Origin: a virus
DNA: 64,000 nucleotides
Reading direction: 5' to 3' (one strand)
IMG/VR virus record: IMGVR_UViG_3300011114_000911
Location: 1-64,000 of that record
The translations under genes were made by a program, and so were the position numbers. This document shows, one piece after another, positions 44,614-52,830 of this stretch (within the stretch, counting starts at the first letter, position 1; each line of letters starts with the position of its first letter). The notes under the pieces were generated by a model. That model was given only the letters and a program-made list of their open reading frames with translations, did no database searches and was not told the DNA's origin.

Positions 44614-45413
44614 TGCCAGTATGCTTCAGTTCTTTTGACTTTTAAGTCTGATCGCCTGCTGCGTCCTTGATCTTTTCTGTCACCTTTGAGATGATCTAAA
44701 TATGCACCCCAATCGCTATTGATCAACGGATGTCCTTCGCCAGAGATCAAATGACCGCTCCAGTCCAATTCAATCAAGTTACATTGTTTTCGCACAGCAT
44801 CAAACACAAAACTATCATGCCATTCTTCTAGGGTAAAAATTCCAGTTTCGGCATGATCATACATTTCTTGAAATTTTTGTAAAAATGTGCCAACAGCAGG
44901 ACTTGCTAATTTCATTGCGTACAATCCACATTCGGTATATTTGCGAGCGCGCCCTAAAAAACACAAATCAACCAAACTAAAACACAGCCTGTCAAGGTCA
45001 GACTGTGTGATAGCACTATGGCAAATGGTGTCAGCATCCATCCACAGCAACCAATCGCAGGGAGTGTTTTTTGCACAGTGGAAAATGCTGTACACTTTGT
45101 GAGCAAATCGAACTGCATCCCATTTGAATCCTTTACCAGCATCTTTACGTCGGGCCCGAGCAGGATCGGCACTGACATCACCATTGGCTTTGGGAACATT
45201 GCCCCAGGTGTTTTTAAATGCTACCAATTCGGGACTGGCTGAGTCAAGATCGTGTATCAACAGATTAGAAGCATGTTCTCGAACTGTACATTTTTCAGCA
45301 TATACCACTAGTTGTACATCTTTGGGCCAGGTGCGTAAGAACGTTTGGATCATGCGCTTACCGTATTTTTCGTAACCAGCGGCATTAAAAGTGGTAACTA
45401 CACAGTATTTCAT
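44610..45413 (-). CDS. glycosyltransferase-like protein (GT-A, DxD)
   Basis: 267 residues starting at ATG 45413 (MKYCVVTTFNAAGY). LLWMDADTICH gives a DAD at 126-128 for metal and nucleotide sugar; GLYAMKLASPAV and WHDSFVFDAV follow. First gene of the leftward operon. ACTAAATA lies 5 nt before the ATG, so the mRNA would be leaderless. An in-frame upstream ATG at 45431 would overlap the promoter box and is less likely. Confidence 0.68.
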   Translation of the reverse strand: MKYCVVTTFNAAGYEKYGKRMIQTFLRTWPKDVQLVVYAEKCTVREHASNLLIHDLDSASPELVAFKNTWGNVPKANGDVSADPARARRKDAGKGFKWDAVRFAHKVYSIFHCAKNTPCDWLLWMDADTICHSAITQSDLDRLCFSLVDLCFLGRARKYTECGLYAMKLASPAVGTFLQKFQEMYDHAETGIFTLEEWHDSFVFDAVRKQCNLIELDWSGHLISGEGHPLINSDWGAYLDHLKGDRKDQGRSRRSDLKVKRTEAYWQ

Positions 45414-45417
45414 CAGA

Positions 45418-45425
45418 TATTTAGT
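45418..45425 (-). promoter_or_regulatory. late promoter box, leaderless type, for the leftward glycan operon
   Basis: ACTAAATA on the minus strand, 5 nt before ATG 45413. The same bases overlap the GTG start of the divergent gene at 45424. Confidence 0.5.
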
Positions 45426-46278
45426 GAGCATAAAAACCCTATCTTATTTTCCCTCTCAATCAGCGGGGAACAGTCCTCCAGTAATGTCAGCCATACTGGC
45501 AGCATTGCATGCCAATGGATTGACCGCTGTGGAAAACTCCTGGGACACAGACGCTGCAATTATTTGGTCTGTGCTATGGAATGGGCGCATGCGAGCCAAT
45601 CAGCAAGTGTATGAGCATTATCGTCAATCAAACCGTCCGGTGATCATTGTGGAAGTTGGTGCATTGCATCGTGGATTGACCTGGAAAGTCTCAGTCAATC
45701 ATGTGACTGCACAAGGCTACTATGGACACACGCAAAATTTAGATCTGGATCGCCCGGCCAAACTGGGTATTAAATTGTTGACCAACCACAAGCCCAATCC
45801 AAACATTGTGATAGCTGCACAGCACAGTCGCAGTTTGCAAGTGCAAGAACTTGCAAGTCAAGAATCTTGGGTGCTAGATTGCATAAGTAAAATTCAAGCT
45901 GCAAGTGACCGTCCGATCATGGTACGATCACATCCTAGATCAAGATTGAATTTGCCGCAGTTGCCTGCTGGGATACACATGGAAACACCAAGACCAGTGC
46001 CTAATACTTACGACGGATTTGATATGAATTATGCATGTCATGCTGTGGTCAATTACAACTCAGGACCAGGTATTCAAGCAGCCATTGCTGGCAGTAGGCC
46101 CGTGGTTCATGAATCCAGCCTGGCAGCGCCAGTATCTATAGACTGGGCCGATATAGAAAAATCATATGATATAGATCGACAACAGTGGTTGATAGAAATT
46201 TGTCATACCGAATACACTGTAGAAGAATTGAGAACGGGCCTATGGCTAAAAAGAATCGCATCCGCCCTGAGTCTATGA
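45424..46278 (+). CDS. GT-B-like capsule-type protein, paralogue 4
   Basis: 284 residues from GTG 45424 (TLSYFPSQSAGNSP), chosen because this stretch aligns in layout with the start of paralogue 2; ATG 45484 is the alternative. Later blocks: VIIVEVGALHRGLTWK, NIVIAAQHSR, ASDRPIMVRSHPRSR, AVVNYNSGPGIQAAIAGSRPVV and DIDRQQWLIEICHTEYTVEEL. No promoter was recognised in front; it diverges from the leftward operon with 10 bp between start codons. Confidence 0.5.
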   Translation: MSIKTLSYFPSQSAGNSPPVMSAILAALHANGLTAVENSWDTDAAIIWSVLWNGRMRANQQVYEHYRQSNRPVIIVEVGALHRGLTWKVSVNHVTAQGYYGHTQNLDLDRPAKLGIKLLTNHKPNPNIVIAAQHSRSLQVQELASQESWVLDCISKIQAASDRPIMVRSHPRSRLNLPQLPAGIHMETPRPVPNTYDGFDMNYACHAVVNYNSGPGIQAAIAGSRPVVHESSLAAPVSIDWADIEKSYDIDRQQWLIEICHTEYTVEELRTGLWLKRIASALSL

Positions 46279-46982
46279 TTGATTGTGCCTGTGTGATTCA
46301 CAGCACCGGATATGACTGGCGCTATGTAGAAAACTTGTACAACATGTTGACCAGAGTGTTGCCTGGTGGCATTCGTTTTCATGTGTACACCGAACACGAT
46401 AGATCTGTACCGCCTCACATGATCAAACACATCTTGACCGAATGGCCTGGGATTGCAGGACCCAAACAGTCCTGGTGGTACAAAATGCAGATGTTCAATC
46501 CTGAGCATCATTCTGGTAATTTGCTCTACCTGGATCTGGACACAGTGGTAGTACGTGACTTGTCGTGGATATTGAATCTTGACACACGATATTTTTGGGC
46601 CATAAGAGATTTTAGATACCTACAAAATCCACACCACGCAGGATTCAACAGCAGTGTCATGTGGTGGAATGTCAGTCATTTTTCTTGGATATGGGAACAG
46701 TTTTCACAAGGTGACATTAAACAAGTGACCAAAACCAATCCAGGTGACCAAGATTATATCACAAAAGTCATTGATATCAATCAGCGTAGATTTTTTGAAG
46801 ATCGAATGTTTGAAAGTTTTAGATGGCAGTGCTTGGATGGTGGTTATAATTTTCAGCGTCGACAACACAAATCTCCCGGCAGCGGAGTCAAAATTGCACC
46901 TGATACTTCTGTGGTGATATTTCACGGATCTCCCAAACCGCATCAAATATCTGATGCAACAATTACACAATTATGGAAATAA
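46275..46982 (+). CDS. glycosyltransferase-like protein (GT-A, DxD)
   Basis: 235 residues from ATG 46275 (MIDCACVIHSTGYDW), overlapping the previous stop as ATGA; ATG 46242 is possible. WWYKMQMFNPEHH, NLLYLDLDTVVVRD (DLD at 87-89), FNSSVMWWN and VVIFHGSPKP, the last a typical acceptor-side loop of this GT-A group. Last gene of the glycan cluster before a promoter region. Confidence 0.72.
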   Translation: MIDCACVIHSTGYDWRYVENLYNMLTRVLPGGIRFHVYTEHDRSVPPHMIKHILTEWPGIAGPKQSWWYKMQMFNPEHHSGNLLYLDLDTVVVRDLSWILNLDTRYFWAIRDFRYLQNPHHAGFNSSVMWWNVSHFSWIWEQFSQGDIKQVTKTNPGDQDYITKVIDINQRRFFEDRMFESFRWQCLDGGYNFQRRQHKSPGSGVKIAPDTSVVIFHGSPKPHQISDATITQLWK

Positions 46983-47017
46983 TAACCTTATTGTAAGTAT
47001 GGGTATTATTTGCCCAG

Positions 47018-47046
47018 TTGACCAGTAACTCAGACCATGCTAAACT
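47018..47046 (+). promoter_or_regulatory. sigma70-like promoter, upstream copy
   Basis: TTGACC, 17 bp, TAAACT. Weaker -10 than the second copy 117 bp downstream. Confidence 0.5.
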
Positions 47047-47134
47047 ACAGCATAACAACAAAAAACGCCAAAACTGCTGAAAAATGTCGCAGAAAACGGC
47101 TGATTTTTGTTGCAAAAAAGCCACAATCTAGTGG

Positions 47135-47163
47135 TTGACCAGTAATGAGTACTTTGCTATAAT
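47135..47163 (+). promoter_or_regulatory. sigma70-like promoter for the AAA+ gene
   Basis: TTGACC, 17 bp, TATAAT. Predicted start is near 47170; ATG 47210 follows with TAGGAG in the leader. Confidence 0.8.
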
Positions 47164-47209
47164 AGAAGCTTAGTAAGTAATTTTAACCGCACAAATAGGA
47201 GCCAACCAA

Positions 47210-48235
47210 ATGAGTGCTATTCGTATTATTCGCGGCGAGTACCGCGGCAAAACTGTAAAAAATCAGAGCTTTGCTCTAGTGTCAGGTTTTCAAACCGGTG
47301 CCAAAGGCGGCTATGTGACTGTGCAAAATGACGGCACATTCGCCAACTGCCCCAGCACCATTCGTATCAAAGTAAACGCTATCTCTGACTATGAGATGGT
47401 ATCAGGAGACAGTGTGACAGCACAACCGCAAATTGCCGCAGTGCCGGCACAAGCCAAAGAAACTGAAGAACAAGCCATGGATCGTATCCGTGAGCGTTTT
47501 GAAATTCTTACAGAAATGACCAAAGCCGCAATTGGTGGCGACATCCGTGCAATGATTGTGTCGGGTCCCCCGGGCGTGGGCAAGAGCTATGGCGTGGAAC
47601 AAGAAATTGAAAAAGCCACGCTGTTTGATAAACTGGCAGGTAAACGACTGCGAGCAGAAGTTGTCAAAGGTTCAGCCACTCCCATTGGCCTGTATCAAAC
47701 CTTGTACAAATACAGCGATGATAATTGCGTATTGGTATTTGATGACTGCGACAGTATTCTCGTTGATGACGTGGCATTGAACTTGCTGAAAGGTGCTCTT
47801 GACTCAGGCAAGAAACGTAAAATTTCCTGGCTGAGTGAGTCTAGCACCTTGCGTCGTGAAGGCATCCCAGATCAATTCGACTTCAAAGGCAGTGTGATCT
47901 TTATCACCAACTTGAAGTTTGAAACAATGAAATCGCAGAAACTGCGCGATCACTTGGATGCACTGCAAAGTCGTTGCCACTACTTGGACTTGACGCTGGA
48001 TACCATGCAAGACAAAATCTTGCGTATCAAGCAGATTGCCAAAGACGGCGTGTTGTTCCAAGACTATGATTTTGAGCCTTGCATGCAAGACGAGATCATT
48101 GACTTCATGAATGCCAATCAAAATCGCCTGCGCGAAATGAGCTTGCGTATGGCATTGAAGATTGCTGACTTGCGTAAACTCAGCACAGGCAATTGGAAAC
48201 GTCTAGCAGAAACCACTTGCATGAAAGCGGCCTAA
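47210..48235 (+). CDS. AAA+ ATPase of unknown role
   Basis: 341 residues. An N-terminal beta domain of about 65 residues (IRGEYRGKTVKNQSFALVSG, YVTVQNDG) looks KOW/SH3-like. AAA+ core: SGPPGVGKSYG (about 117-127), CVLVFDDCDSI (173-183), VIFITNL sensor-1, and a helical lid with LREMSLRMALKIADLRK. It is not a clear match to the T4 clamp loader gp44. Strong tandem promoters indicate high early expression. A small membrane protein follows. Confidence 0.75.
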   Translation: MSAIRIIRGEYRGKTVKNQSFALVSGFQTGAKGGYVTVQNDGTFANCPSTIRIKVNAISDYEMVSGDSVTAQPQIAAVPAQAKETEEQAMDRIRERFEILTEMTKAAIGGDIRAMIVSGPPGVGKSYGVEQEIEKATLFDKLAGKRLRAEVVKGSATPIGLYQTLYKYSDDNCVLVFDDCDSILVDDVALNLLKGALDSGKKRKISWLSESSTLRREGIPDQFDFKGSVIFITNLKFETMKSQKLRDHLDALQSRCHYLDLTLDTMQDKILRIKQIAKDGVLFQDYDFEPCMQDEIIDFMNANQNRLREMSLRMALKIADLRKLSTGNWKRLAETTCMKAA

Positions 48236-48240
48236 TAACC

Positions 48241-48390
48241 ATGAGTGCCATGGCAGTGTCAGTGTTGTTTATGTTGCTGAATGGGTGGCTAGCCATGGGC
48301 AGTTTTGAACGCCAGCAAAACGCATTCGGGTGGTTCTGGGTATTCTTGAGTGCTTGGAATTTTGCCGAACTGTTGAATATGATTTTTTAA
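48241..48390 (+). CDS. small membrane protein (49 aa)
   Basis: ATG 48241 opens a 49-residue frame made almost wholly of two hydrophobic stretches (VSVLFMLLNGWLAM and FGWFWVFLSAWNFAELL) around a short polar turn. It follows the AAA+ gene by 5 nt and ends just before a strong terminator. Role unknown; such early membrane proteins may act on the host envelope. Confidence 0.55.
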   Translation: MSAMAVSVLFMLLNGWLAMGSFERQQNAFGWFWVFLSAWNFAELLNMIF

Positions 48391-48426
48391 AACGTTTGGG
48401 TACGGTTGGCTCCGCCCGAACTTTAT

Positions 48427-48453
48427 ACAGGCACTTAGGTGCCTGTTTTTTTG
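48427..48453 (+). terminator. rho-independent terminator
   Basis: ACAGGCAC pairs with GTGCCTGT (8 bp, loop TTAG) followed by seven T. The next promoter's TTGACT begins inside this T-run. Confidence 0.92.
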
Positions 48454-48479
48454 ACTTTTTTTTGCAATAAGTATATACT
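48451..48479 (+). promoter_or_regulatory. sigma70-like promoter, leaderless type
   Basis: TTGACT, 17 bp, TATACT. An in-frame ATG lies 6 nt past the -10 (48485). Confidence 0.75.
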
Positions 48480-48484
48480 GAAAC

Positions 48485-49351
48485 ATGGTTAATAAACATC
48501 TTATTATTTTGCTAGGCCACAGTGGCAGTATGGAATTAAAATTCCGTATTAGATCAACTGCGTTAGCAGAATTATGGCTTGAACGGATGCAACAAAGGCA
48601 TCAATATCCATTGGATCATCCGGACAGATTTTACGGATTTAATGATCCGGCCAAAGAAAGATCTCGTGCGGTAAACATGATACAAAACTGTATTGATATC
48701 ATAAACAACCACAAACGCATAATTGATCGTGAGTTTGAATACACACAAGACTGTCTCAACTACCTGCATAATATATTTGAAAAATATCATGGGTTGTTAG
48801 ACCAACAAACATCAGATTATTGGATGACAGCACCAAATGATGTTAGGACAGCATTGGCTGATTTAAATTTAGCAGTACATAGATGCGAGCATGCTACAAA
48901 GTCAAATACTCAGCGTATAGTGTGTACTTGGTATGGCTTGCCTAAAACACATTACTTGTCGGCTGAACTACAACGCGAATATGGGGAGACCACTATTAAA
49001 TTTGGTACAGTATATCTTAACTATTGTGAGATAGGCAAAACAGTTGAAGACTTAACATTTGATAATGACACATACATAAGCGACCAAGCATTTCGACCAT
49101 TCAGTCATTACAGTGCCGATTTTAAGATAGCATTTTATGATCGAGACAGTACAGAAAACTATCTACAAATACAAAACTATATTGAGCAACACAGTGATTT
49201 TTTTCTTGCAAAAGGAATCACAAGTGTGTATAATATACAAGCACAACCACTTTATTTTCCTGTGGCAGATCTAGAATCGTCTGTAGATCAAACACACTTG
49301 ATTCAACAAATAAGCACCCAACAGTTTGTGCGTGAAATAAAAATACAATGA
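48485..49351 (+). CDS. conserved unknown protein upstream of uvsW
   Basis: 288 residues if translated from the promoter-proximal ATG 48485; ATG 48530 (MELKFRIRSTALAELWLERM) would give 273 and looks like a natural protein start, so the start is unsettled. Contents: YPLDHPDRFYGF, DCLNYLHNIFEKYHGLLD, ALADLNLAVHRCE, IVCTWYGLPKTHYL, YLNYCEIGKTVEDL. I recall similar unknown proteins from aquatic T4-like phages. No catalytic motif. Overlaps uvsW by 4 nt. Confidence 0.68.
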   Translation: MVNKHLIILLGHSGSMELKFRIRSTALAELWLERMQQRHQYPLDHPDRFYGFNDPAKERSRAVNMIQNCIDIINNHKRIIDREFEYTQDCLNYLHNIFEKYHGLLDQQTSDYWMTAPNDVRTALADLNLAVHRCEHATKSNTQRIVCTWYGLPKTHYLSAELQREYGETTIKFGTVYLNYCEIGKTVEDLTFDNDTYISDQAFRPFSHYSADFKIAFYDRDSTENYLQIQNYIEQHSDFFLAKGITSVYNIQAQPLYFPVADLESSVDQTHLIQQISTQQFVREIKIQ

Positions 49352-50817
49352 AACTAGCAACAATACAAATCAATGACGAAGTGAACATCAAAATTGAAGG
49401 ACTTGATCTTGATGCTCGCAAAGCCTTGGTCAAGTCATTCAAATATGATATTCCGTATGCAAGATATTTGCCGGCAGTACGGCTGGGTCGCTGGGATGGC
49501 AAGGTATCTTACTTCCAACTGGGCGGCAGCACATATATCAATTTGTTGCCGGATATTATTCCTTTGTTGGAACGATTTGATTACGACATTGAACTGGACG
49601 ACCGCAGAGAATACTCAACTACATTTGAGTTTGCTCAGGTAACGGAACAAAGTTATGCAAACAAAGCATGGCCTGAGAACCATCCTGCAGCAGGCCAACC
49701 AATCTTGTTGCGTGACTACCAGGTGGAGATCATCAACAACTTCTTGACCAATCCACAATGCATACAAGAAGTGGCCACGGGTGCAGGCAAAACCATAATG
49801 ACAGCAGCACTCAGCGACGCAGTCAGTGCATATGGTCGTAGCATAGTGATTGTGCCCAACAAGAGTCTGGTTACACAAACAGAAAAAGACTACATCAACA
49901 TGGACCTGGATGTGGGTGTGTATTTCGGAGACAGAAAAGAATACGGTCGAACACACACCATCTGCACCTGGCAAAGTCTAAACAATCTTATGAAGAACAC
50001 CAAGAACGGCGTAGGCGATTGCACCATTCAAGAGTTCATTGAAGGTGTGGTGTGTGTGATAGTGGATGAAGTACACATGGCCAAAGCAGATGCACTAAAA
50101 ACTTTACTCACAGGTGTAATGGCTAGAGTGCCAATTCGCTGGGGCTTGACTGGAACAGTGCCCAAAGAACTGTTTGAAAGTCAGGCCTTGCTGGTCAGCC
50201 TAGGCCCAGTTATCAGCAGACTGTCTGCAAGCACATTGCAGGACGCTGGTGTTTTAGCCAATTGTCATGTGAACATAGTGCAATTGGTAGATCATGTGGA
50301 ATACGCTGACTATCAAGCGGAACTAAAATATCTTCTTGAAGAATCTGGCCGCCTGGATACCATGGCAACGTTGATACAACAAGTTAACGAAACAGGCAAT
50401 ACTTTGGTCTTGGTAGATCGAACTGAATGTGGTCGACAGCTTGTGGAACGACTGGGTGAACATGCCGTGTTTGTTTCTGGAGCCACTAAAGCCAAAGTAC
50501 GTCAGGAAGAATATGATGAGATTGCTGTGAGCGACGGCAAGATCATCGTGGCCACATATGGTGTGGCTGCTGTGGGCATCAACATTCCGCGGATCTTTAA
50601 TCTGGTGCTGATTGAACCTGGCAAGAGTTTTGTGCGAGTGATACAAAGCATCGGGCGCGGCATCCGCAAAGCCGAAGACAAAGATCATGTGCAGATATGG
50701 GATATTACTAGTACGTGCAAATTTGCTCGCAGACACCTAAACAAACGCAAGGTGTTTTACAAAGAAGCCAATTATCCATTTACTGCTGAGAAACTGGAAT
50801 GGATGAAGATAAAATGA
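49348..50817 (+). CDS. uvsW: UvsW-like SF2 helicase
   Basis: 489 residues (T4 UvsW 503). Motif I VATGAGKT (about 142-149), DEVH (239-243), GLTGT, FVSGATKAK, and motif VI QSIGRGIRKA (433-442). The N-terminal 100 residues match the UvsW DNA-binding part (YLPAVRLGRWDGKVSYF). UvsW unwinds branched DNA and R-loops and promotes the switch to recombination-dependent replication. ATGA overlap with both the preceding gene and the next. Confidence 0.93.
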   Translation: MKLATIQINDEVNIKIEGLDLDARKALVKSFKYDIPYARYLPAVRLGRWDGKVSYFQLGGSTYINLLPDIIPLLERFDYDIELDDRREYSTTFEFAQVTEQSYANKAWPENHPAAGQPILLRDYQVEIINNFLTNPQCIQEVATGAGKTIMTAALSDAVSAYGRSIVIVPNKSLVTQTEKDYINMDLDVGVYFGDRKEYGRTHTICTWQSLNNLMKNTKNGVGDCTIQEFIEGVVCVIVDEVHMAKADALKTLLTGVMARVPIRWGLTGTVPKELFESQALLVSLGPVISRLSASTLQDAGVLANCHVNIVQLVDHVEYADYQAELKYLLEESGRLDTMATLIQQVNETGNTLVLVDRTECGRQLVERLGEHAVFVSGATKAKVRQEEYDEIAVSDGKIIVATYGVAAVGINIPRIFNLVLIEPGKSFVRVIQSIGRGIRKAEDKDHVQIWDITSTCKFARRHLNKRKVFYKEANYPFTAEKLEWMKIK

Positions 50818-51554
50818 AATTTGATATAATAGTGTGTGGTGACAGTTTTAGTTCGGCAACCAGCAATGCTAGAGATCATTACAGCCAAATATTGCAAGAT
50901 CAATATGGATATTCGGTATTGTGTTTGGCAAGGTCTTCTATGGACAATCTTGGCATTGCCTGGCAAATGCGAGAAGCAGTTGAAATCGGATGTAGATTTT
51001 TATTGTACCACAGCACCTGGAGCAGCCGGTTGAACTTGTTAGTAAATGACAATTTTCAAGTTGAAAAAGGATTGAAAAATTTCATATATCCATTCACGGA
51101 TGATGAAAGTTCCTACACCACTTATGTTGGCCACAACCCAATTTGCACATCCTCCAATGGAGTACAAACTCCCGACAATGACGCACCCATACTGAGTACA
51201 GTGCCACAAGGACTTGAAACCAGTCCTACTTTGATAATTACCAAAGATCAACACCGAGCCATTGAATACCATTTTAAATATTTTTTTAACGAAGCATTGT
51301 ATCAAGAAGTTGACTCTTGGATTCTGGCGCATTGGCATCATCAAGCAGAAAAATCAGGAATTGTTCCAATAGACATGAAACTGTCACTGGGTCGTGCCAT
51401 GTTTGATTATCAAATGCAAGGCAAGATGGTAGGTGATACTTATGTCATGCACCCAGATTACAATGACGATCGACCTTTTCACACAGATCAGGCCACTCAG
51501 CAAAAAGTAGCAGATGCTGTGCATGCGGAAATAATAAAACTGTCAAAGACTTGA
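50814..51554 (+). CDS. SGNH-hydrolase-like protein
   Basis: 246 residues from ATG 50814 (ATGA overlap with uvsW). FDIIVCGDSFSS has the GDS(F) nucleophile block, LARSSMDNLG follows, LLYHSTWSSRLN sits where the block III Asn region belongs, and RPFHTDQATQQKVADA carries the terminal His. Unknown substrate. It is inserted after uvsW in the replication region, an odd place for an esterase. AT-rich relative to uvsW. Confidence 0.55.
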   Translation: MKFDIIVCGDSFSSATSNARDHYSQILQDQYGYSVLCLARSSMDNLGIAWQMREAVEIGCRFLLYHSTWSSRLNLLVNDNFQVEKGLKNFIYPFTDDESSYTTYVGHNPICTSSNGVQTPDNDAPILSTVPQGLETSPTLIITKDQHRAIEYHFKYFFNEALYQEVDSWILAHWHHQAEKSGIVPIDMKLSLGRAMFDYQMQGKMVGDTYVMHPDYNDDRPFHTDQATQQKVADAVHAEIIKLSKT

Positions 51555-51579
51555 CAAATCCATAACAATCTTGTATACT
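51551..51579 (+). promoter_or_regulatory. sigma70-like promoter, near-leaderless type
   Basis: TTGACA, 17 bp, TATACT, starting in the end of the SGNH gene. ATG 51588 is 9 nt past the -10, at about +2 or +3. Confidence 0.8.
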
Positions 51580-51587
51580 TAGGCATC

Positions 51588-52088
51588 ATGCGTATATTAA
51601 CCTTAGACAATAGCTTTTATGACTTAGATCACTTGCCCGATGAAGTAGATGATATGAGATTCGCCATCTTGGACAACTCAGACCCCAAAGATCCAGATTA
51701 TCATTTTATTCCACTTATATTCTTGGAAAGTTTTAACGCCCCTGCCTTGGTGCTGCGAATAGGCGATGCCACTATAAAAATGCCCATGGACTGGCAGATA
51801 CTAATTGGTGAACCCGATGTGGGCGATCTTGAAGTGCTGCCACTTACCAGTATAAATGACCGTGGTTTCAAGGTGTTTCAATTCAATCCGTTGACCAGTT
51901 TCAGACCCAGCTTTCCTGACATTGAAATATTGGATGTGTATCACGAAGTCAACTGGTTTGCACCCAAACTAAAAAATGGCCAGCTGTTGGCTGTGCCGTT
52001 GAATGATGACGCAGAGCCTGACTGTGTGTATTTTGTCAAAGACATCAGTCGCAACTGCGAGATAGTAGACTATAACAAGGCCTGGTAA
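51588..52088 (+). CDS. conserved unknown protein in replication region
   Basis: 166 residues. Beta-rich: MRILTLDNSFYDLD, ALVLRIGDATIKMPMDWQILIG, GDLEVLPLTSINDRGF, and a C-terminal PDCVYFVKDISRNCEIVDYN. No family recognised. It heads a coupled run (51588-53501) of proteins that seem to recur together in aquatic T4-like phages, as I recall, so a replication or transcription accessory role is plausible but unproven. Own strong promoter. Confidence 0.6.
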   Translation: MRILTLDNSFYDLDHLPDEVDDMRFAILDNSDPKDPDYHFIPLIFLESFNAPALVLRIGDATIKMPMDWQILIGEPDVGDLEVLPLTSINDRGFKVFQFNPLTSFRPSFPDIEILDVYHEVNWFAPKLKNGQLLAVPLNDDAEPDCVYFVKDISRNCEIVDYNKAW

Positions 52089-52387
52089 TGGGACAACTAA
52101 AGCCTGGCGCAACCCTTGTTTACGAACGTGTTGGCAACACAGTGTATTCTCGCGAATCTGGTGCTGATCCCAGCACACGAACAGAAATAGGATATGACTA
52201 CGAAACATTTGAAGAACGTAGAGACCATGACATCAGAGCAGGAATGAGACAACGACATGAAGCCTTGCAGGAGGCCAAACTGTGGGGTGACATTCGCAGA
52301 GAAGCCAAAACCAATCCCACTTTACACGATGCCTTGGAAAATGCTATAATGATCTATCATCTGACCAAAACAACCAAAGCAACATGA
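52088..52387 (+). CDS. small conserved unknown protein
   Basis: 99 residues. MGQLKPGATLVYERVGNTVYSRE and IGYDYETFEERRD, then a basic helix. Coupled by TAATG to the gene in front and overlapping the next by 4 nt. It appears to be part of a fixed gene set; function unknown. Confidence 0.62.
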   Translation: MGQLKPGATLVYERVGNTVYSRESGADPSTRTEIGYDYETFEERRDHDIRAGMRQRHEALQEAKLWGDIRREAKTNPTLHDALENAIMIYHLTKTTKAT

Positions 52388-52830
52388 GCGATAAACTAAA
52401 CATCAACAACGAGATGCGGCAACTGGATGCAAAGAATCGTGCATTTTATGATGAGCTTACCTCAGAGGAACGAAAGAAATTCAGTACCTATCTCATGATA
52501 CGTTGGGGCAGTGCAGTTGGCGGCAGCAGACAACTACAAGAATACTACGTGCAGAGTACCAATCACTATTTGAACAAAAACTTCTTTGACATAGCCAAGC
52601 ATACCAAACTACAATGGCTGTGTGCAACTGCTGCCAGCCCCGGCATGGGAGTGATGAGGCACAACTGGATAGCGCCCAAGAAAAAAGAAGCAGGACTCAG
52701 TGCCAAGCGACGAGCGTTGATGGCAATCTTTCCCACATACAAAGATGATGAGATTGACGTGATGGCACAGCTGGTCACACAAAAAGAAATAGATAGTTAC
52801 AACCGAGCCAGTGGCAACGACAAAAAATGA
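52384..52830 (+). CDS. conserved unknown protein, weak gp62 clamp-loader resemblance
   Basis: 148 residues, helical. KKFSTYLMIRWGSAV, LQEYYVQSTNHYLNK and HTKLQWLCATAASPG with RHNWIAPK follow, in a loose way, the order of blocks in the small clamp-loader subunit gp62 of T4-like phages (a FMVNR-type helix, a YANxMN-type helix, a KRxxKW end). The match is by eye only, and gp44 was not found beside it, so I treat it as unknown. Confidence 0.5.
   Translation: MSDKLNINNEMRQLDAKNRAFYDELTSEERKKFSTYLMIRWGSAVGGSRQLQEYYVQSTNHYLNKNFFDIAKHTKLQWLCATAASPGMGVMRHNWIAPKKKEAGLSAKRRALMAIFPTYKDDEIDVMAQLVTQKEIDSYNRASGNDKK

Larger units (their letters stand above)
46983..47209 (+). promoter_or_regulatory. promoter region with duplicated sigma70 sites
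   Basis: The longest gene-free gap in the window (227 bp). It holds two sigma70-like promoters that share the 12-mer GTTGACCAGTAA (47017 and 47134) and an A/T-rich stretch between them (AACAACAAAAAACGCC). No ORF, tRNA or clear origin signature was seen. Confidence 0.6.

Noticed and set aside
46983-47209. Replication origin in the longest gene-free gap
   Set aside because: There are two promoters and an A-rich stretch but no iterons or other origin signature; explained by transcription signals.
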